A stretch of 64,000 bases of DNA from contig JBDTOO010000002.1 in assembly GCA_039933215.1 (NCBI GenBank), positions 1-64,000 of the forward strand, written 5' to 3'. A program made the position numbers and the translations under genes. Below the pieces are notes generated by a model, which did no database searches, was not told the DNA's origin, and saw only the letters and a program-made list of their open reading frames with translations. This stretch comes from JALYUA01 sp039933215 (GTDB taxonomy: Bacteria; Acidobacteriota; Thermoanaerobaculia; UBA5066; Gp7-AA6). Shown here piece after piece: positions 61,241 to 64,000 of the stretch. The stretch's first letter is position 1. The number at the start of each line of letters is the position of its first letter.

Positions 61241-61254
61241 GTACGTGTCCGTAC
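61241..61254. promoter_or_regulatory. GTAC-N6-GTAC dyad before the zinc-ribbon protein gene
   Basis: GTACGTGTCCGTAC, same half-sites and spacing as 59772-59785. It is positioned to affect the minus-strand gene that starts at 61203. Confidence 0.4.
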
Positions 61255-61302
61255 AGCAGCTTGTCCGCCAGCGTACGGCCGAGATAAGGCCCTTCCAAAG
61301 AG

Positions 61303-61381
61303 GTCATCGGGAGCGGAGCGACGGGTCCGTCCCCGCTCTTTCACGCGGACGGACCCTCTTCGCTCCGCTCCGTCCGATGAC
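61303..61381. repeat. Large inverted repeat (stem-loop)
   Basis: GTCATCGG-GAGCGGAGCGA and CGGGTCCGTCC pair with GGACGGACCC and TCGCTCCGCTCC-GT-CCGATGAC around a loop CTCTTTCACG. The arms are about 33 bases with a few mismatches. It lies 26 bases past the stop of the small acidic gene, without a U-tract on that strand. Confidence 0.7.
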
Positions 61382-61407
61382 GCTCGTCCGTTCGGTGGAG
61401 GAAGAAA

Positions 61408-61602
61408 TTAACGGCGGGCGGCGGTGGGCGCCATGGGAACGGTGTCTTCGCCGACGTCGTCCTGATCGACCTCGATCGACGCCGTCAGCGTTTCGTCGTC
61501 CTCGTCGGAGCATCCGAATCCGCGGCCGGGGAGAAAGCCACCCAGGTTGTTGCTCCGCCGTCCGTCGACGCGATCCAGGTCCATCCAGTCTTCGATCGCC
61601 AT
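61408..61602 (-). CDS. Small acidic protein
   Basis: A 64-residue protein: MAIEDWMDLDRVDGRRSN, a Gly-rich middle (LGGFLPGRGFGCSDEDDE) and an acidic end (VDQDDVGEDTVPM). GGGAGGTCTC immediately precedes the ATG. It is very acidic, without signal peptide. Such small proteins are often stress-induced; family unknown. Confidence 0.6.
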   Translation of the reverse strand: MAIEDWMDLDRVDGRRSNNLGGFLPGRGFGCSDEDDETLTASIEVDQDDVGEDTVPMAPTAARR

Positions 61603-61781
61603 GAGACCTCCCGGTGCTGTCCCCGGAGCGCTGCAACAGGCGTTCCCTCGTCGGCGGGCGGCGCAAGCCTTTGAACGCAAGGCCCTTACAACATCCGGTT
61701 TCCCGTCCGGCTGACGAGAATGCGCGGGACGGAGCTGAATCGCGGCCGAACTTTGTCAGCCGGGCGGGCGAGACGCGGAGG

Positions 61782-61937
61782 CTAGGTGTGCCCCCGGCAT
61801 TCGGGGTGCTCGCAGGCGCATTCCTCGAATTCCATCTTGTGCAGCGCGCATGGCTCGGAGCAGTAATCCGGGGCGCTCCCCTCCCCGGTCGCGAGGCACG
61901 TACAGGGCAGATGTCGGCACTTCTCGGCGGTGGCCAT
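61782..61937 (-). CDS. Bacterial metallothionein-like Cys-rich protein
   Basis: A 51-residue protein with eight Cys and several His: KCRHLPCTCLATGEGSAPDY, CSEPCALHKMEFEECACEHP, EC-RGH. The pattern C-x4-C-x-C, YC-x3-C and CxC-x4-C with a YCSxPCA segment is that of the prokaryotic metallothionein family (SmtA/BmtA-type), which binds Zn, Cd or Cu. GAGGAGG lies before the ATG. Its start overlaps the divergent AAA gene's start region by two bases. Confidence 0.8.
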   Translation of the reverse strand: MATAEKCRHLPCTCLATGEGSAPDYCSEPCALHKMEFEECACEHPECRGHT

Positions 61938-62994
61938 GGCGCCTCCTCTTCCTCTCCATCGGTGCAACAACTGCACCGGACCGCGCCACTGGCCCCCGAA
62001 TTGCTCCGCCCGGGGCATGCTCCGACAGCTCTTGAACCTCGGGACGCGGAGGAATCTCGCCGAGCTCGCCGCGCCGCGGAGGACGTTCGACGACGTCGTG
62101 CTGCCGGCGTCCACCCGCCAGGCGCTGGCGGAGGCGCTCATACAGATCGAGAAACGCTCGCTCATCTTCGACGATTGGGGGCTCGGGGAGCGGCACGACA
62201 CGGGCCTCGGCCTCGCGTTCCATTTCGCGGGTCCTCCGGGGACGGGCAAGACGATCTGCGCCGAGGCGGTGGCGACCGCGCTCGGTCGACCTCTCCTCAG
62301 GGTGCGATACAGCGAGATGGAGAGCGCATGGGCGGGCGAGTCCGGCAAGAACGTCGTTGCGGTCTTCCGGGAGGCGCGCGCCTCCAATGCCGTGCTCTTC
62401 TTCGACGAGGCGGACTCGATCGCCAGCCGGAGATTTGCCGGGACGTCCCACGGCTACGAGCGCGAGTCGAACCAGACGGTGAACATCCTCCTGGAGGAGC
62501 TCGAGTCCTATCCGGGGGTCGTCGTCTTCGCGACGAACCTCGCCGCGAATTTCGACCCGGCGTTCGAGCGACGCATCCGGTCGCACATCCTCTTCGAGAG
62601 CCCGGGCGCCGCGGACCGCGAGGCGATCTGGCTCGCGCAGATCCACCCGCGGAAGACCCCTCTCGACGCGGACGTCGATTTCGCGGCGCTCGCGCGGGCG
62701 TACGACGCGACGGGCGGCGACATCCGCAACGCCGTCTTGAACGCCGCACAGGCCGCCGCCGCCGAGCCCGGGGATGATCGACGCAAGACGATCCGCCACG
62801 CGCATTTCGTCGCCGGGATCGAGCGCGTTCTCGCGGGCAAGCGCGTGATGGAGCAGAGCCTCTTCGAGCCGCGTTCGGCGACGGCGGCGGAAACGCGGCC
62901 GGCCCGCTGGCTCGCGCTGGCCTTCGCGCTCCTGCTCCTCGCGGCCGGAGGGTTTCTCGGTTGGGCCTCCGCCATCTTTCACTGGTTCTCCTGA
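61936..62994 (+). CDS. AAA+ ATPase with C-terminal transmembrane segment
   Basis: A 352-residue AAA+ protein. Residues 1-27 hold C-x2-C and another Cys (HRCNNCTGPRHWPPNC), perhaps a metal site; then a helical lead-in (LLNLGTRRNLAELAAPRRTF), Walker A FAGPPGTGKTICAEA (~98), Walker B NAVLFFDEADSIASRR (~153), sensor VVVFATNLAANFDPAFERR (~195), lid domain, and a single helix at the end (WLALAFALLLLAAGGFLG). A tail-anchored AAA+ could remodel membrane proteins. ATG 61936 is assumed; ATG 62017 would drop the Cys part. Divergent from the metallothionein gene. Confidence 0.85.
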   Translation: MAPPLPLHRCNNCTGPRHWPPNCSARGMLRQLLNLGTRRNLAELAAPRRTFDDVVLPASTRQALAEALIQIEKRSLIFDDWGLGERHDTGLGLAFHFAGPPGTGKTICAEAVATALGRPLLRVRYSEMESAWAGESGKNVVAVFREARASNAVLFFDEADSIASRRFAGTSHGYERESNQTVNILLEELESYPGVVVFATNLAANFDPAFERRIRSHILFESPGAADREAIWLAQIHPRKTPLDADVDFAALARAYDATGGDIRNAVLNAAQAAAAEPGDDRRKTIRHAHFVAGIERVLAGKRVMEQSLFEPRSATAAETRPARWLALAFALLLLAAGGFLGWASAIFHWFS

Positions 62995-63041
62995 CCTCTT
63001 CCTGGCACAGCGGTTGCTGCCCGGTCGGGCGGGAGGACATC

Positions 63042-63440
63042 ATGGCCAATCGAACCGTCCGCCGCCCGGTTGTCTCCGTCGCCGTCTTCGCCGTCACGAC
63101 CGCTCTGGTCCTCCTCGTCTCCTGTCGCCCCAATCAGAGCGTCGAGGGGCAGGCGCACGACACCGGGATCAAGGCCGCAATCAAGTCGAAGCTCGCGTCC
63201 GACGTCGGGGCGGCGACCCTCACCAGCATCCAGGTCAACGTCACCAATGGCGTCGTCACGCTCGCCGGCCCGGTGCACAGCGAAGACGAAAAGGCCCGGG
63301 TCGAGGCCTCCGCCCGGACCGTCGAGGGGGTCGCGAGCGTCACCAACGCGCTCCAGGTTCTCGCGCCGGAGCGGCCGACGCCCGCGGCGGGCAACCCGCC
63401 CGAAGCGCCGTCTCCCTTGCCGACCGCCGCGACGCGCTGA
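63042..63440 (+). CDS. BON-domain lipoprotein
   Basis: A 132-residue lipoprotein: lipobox LLVSC (Cys ~28), a BON domain (~42-108: TGIKAAIKSKLASDVGAATL, VNVTNGVVTLAGPVHSEDEK, VEGVASVTNALQV) and a Pro-rich tail. BON domains bind membranes and are common in envelope-stress proteins such as OsmY. GGGAGGACATC precedes the ATG. Confidence 0.88.
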   Translation: MANRTVRRPVVSVAVFAVTTALVLLVSCRPNQSVEGQAHDTGIKAAIKSKLASDVGAATLTSIQVNVTNGVVTLAGPVHSEDEKARVEASARTVEGVASVTNALQVLAPERPTPAAGNPPEAPSPLPTAATR

Positions 63441-63535
63441 TCCGGCGCGCCCGCGAGACGTCCGGATCGGGCGGATCTCATCGTCTCGGCACCCGGGCGG
63501 TTAACGGCGCGCGCGGCGGAGCCCCGGATGTAAGG

Positions 63536-63572
63536 AATCCGATTGACAGCGGCGGAATCGGATTTCTAGAAT
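63536..63572 (+). promoter_or_regulatory. Promoter with overlapping inverted repeat
   Basis: TTGACA (63543-63548), an 18-base spacer and TAGAAT (63567-63572) form a strong sigma-70 promoter 45 bases before the cytochrome start. AATCCGATT (63536-63544) and AATCGGATT (63556-63564) are a perfect nine-base inverted repeat covering -35 and spacer, a likely operator. Confidence 0.75.
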
Positions 63573-63617
63573 CCGCCCGACCCTCAAACGATTCTCTTTG
63601 ACGTGAAGGAGGCCTGC

Positions 63618-64000
63618 TTGCGCCTGCGAACGCTCCGTCCGGTCCTGATCTCGATCGCCGCCATCCTCGTCTCGGCCATCGTCTCCGCTCAGTCGAAGTC
63701 CGATCCGCCGAACGCCGCCGCGCGCGGGAAGTACCTCGTCGACATCATGTCGTGCAACGACTGCCATACGCCGTTCAAGATGGGAGCCACGGGCCCGGAG
63801 CCGGACATGACGCGGATGCTGTCCGGTCATCCGGCGGCGATGATGCTGCCTTCGCCTCCGGCTGCCGCGGGTCCGTGGATCTGGGGCGGTGTCGCCACGA
63901 ACACGGCCTTCTGGGGCCCCTGGGGCGTGAGCTACGCCGCAAACCTGACGCCCGACAAGAACTCGGGGCTCGGCATCTGGACGGAATCGATGTTCGTCCA
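63618..64000 (+). CDS. Secreted cytochrome c, partial (cut by window edge)
   Basis: The first ~127 residues of an exported c-type cytochrome. TTG start at 63618 follows AAGGAGG by five bases; signal peptide LRTLRPVLISIAAILVSAIV and SAQ. RGKYLVDIMSCNDCHTPFKM carries the heme motif CNDCH (~48), and SYAANLTPDKNSGLGIWTES is the region around the second heme-iron ligand typical of alcohol-dehydrogenase-type and related cytochromes. The gene runs on beyond position 64000. Its dedicated promoter suggests separate regulation. Confidence 0.85.
   Translation, partial: MRLRTLRPVLISIAAILVSAIVSAQSKSDPPNAAARGKYLVDIMSCNDCHTPFKMGATGPEPDMTRMLSGHPAAMMLPSPPAAAGPWIWGGVATNTAFWGPWGVSYAANLTPDKNSGLGIWTESMFV

Overview
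The window is high-GC DNA from a bacterium with two membranes: it has a TolC/RND efflux set, lipoproteins with lipoboxes, a BamE-like protein and c-type cytochrome export. Genes are densely packed in short operons with strong purine-rich ribosome sites, frequent GTG/TTG starts and stop/start overlaps. Gene content (RHS proteins, secreted prolyl oligopeptidase, beta-propeller proteins, FecR/DUF6600-type protein, phosphoketolase, SUF operon) fits an environmental Acidobacteriota-like lineage, but no rRNA or ribosomal marker is present, so the taxonomy is only a guess. I saw no tRNA, rRNA, CRISPR array or prophage.

Layout. 1-4.2 kb is an accessory patch: the end of an IS3-family element, then two truncated RHS proteins that share a 440-bp core but have unrelated tips, each followed by a small membrane protein. 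4.2-8.8 kb (minus strand) holds an SPFH/band-7 protein with an SH3-like secreted partner and two paralogous exported helical proteins. 8.9-16.1 kb (plus) is a YncE-like beta-propeller protein, TolC, adaptor and RND pump operon, with a broken small secreted gene at its tail. 16.3-20.4 kb holds hemerythrin and a phosphoketolase-acetate kinase operon. 20.4-24.9 kb holds a CpcT-like lipoprotein and a sulfate-type ABC transporter whose ATPase carries two universal-stress-type domains. 25-28.4 kb holds MscS, CrcB, small proteins, structured repeats and a Tag glycosylase that appears to start at ATC. 28.5-34.5 kb holds secreted proteins, a WbuC-type cupin and a YheT-type hydrolase. 34.6-37.7 kb holds glycogen synthesis genes (glgA-glgC). 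38-41.1 kb holds a prolyl oligopeptidase, a BamE-like protein and a LEA-type lipoprotein. 41.8-48.4 kb is a complete sufBCDSU-sufT-rrf2 operon with a recognisable promoter. 48.5-52 kb holds a FecR/DUF6600-type protein and a small membrane protein. 52.2-55.6 kb holds an aconitase-family enzyme with its swivel domain at the N-terminus and a YeiH-type transporter. 55.6-58.5 kb is a BlaI/BlaR1 regulatory pair with two operator dyads. 58.5-64 kb is a stress and metal cluster: zinc-ribbon protein, VIT1-type transporter, Crp/Fnr regulator, small acidic protein, metallothionein, AAA+ ATPase, BON lipoprotein and the start of a cytochrome c.

The strongest unexplained signal is a family of intergenic hairpin repeats (four copies in two places) whose stem arms change together between copies, so base pairing itself is conserved. 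The RHS tip cassettes, the ATPase-USP-USP fusion, the swivel-first aconitase and the BlaR1 with a repeated C-terminal module also deserve attention.
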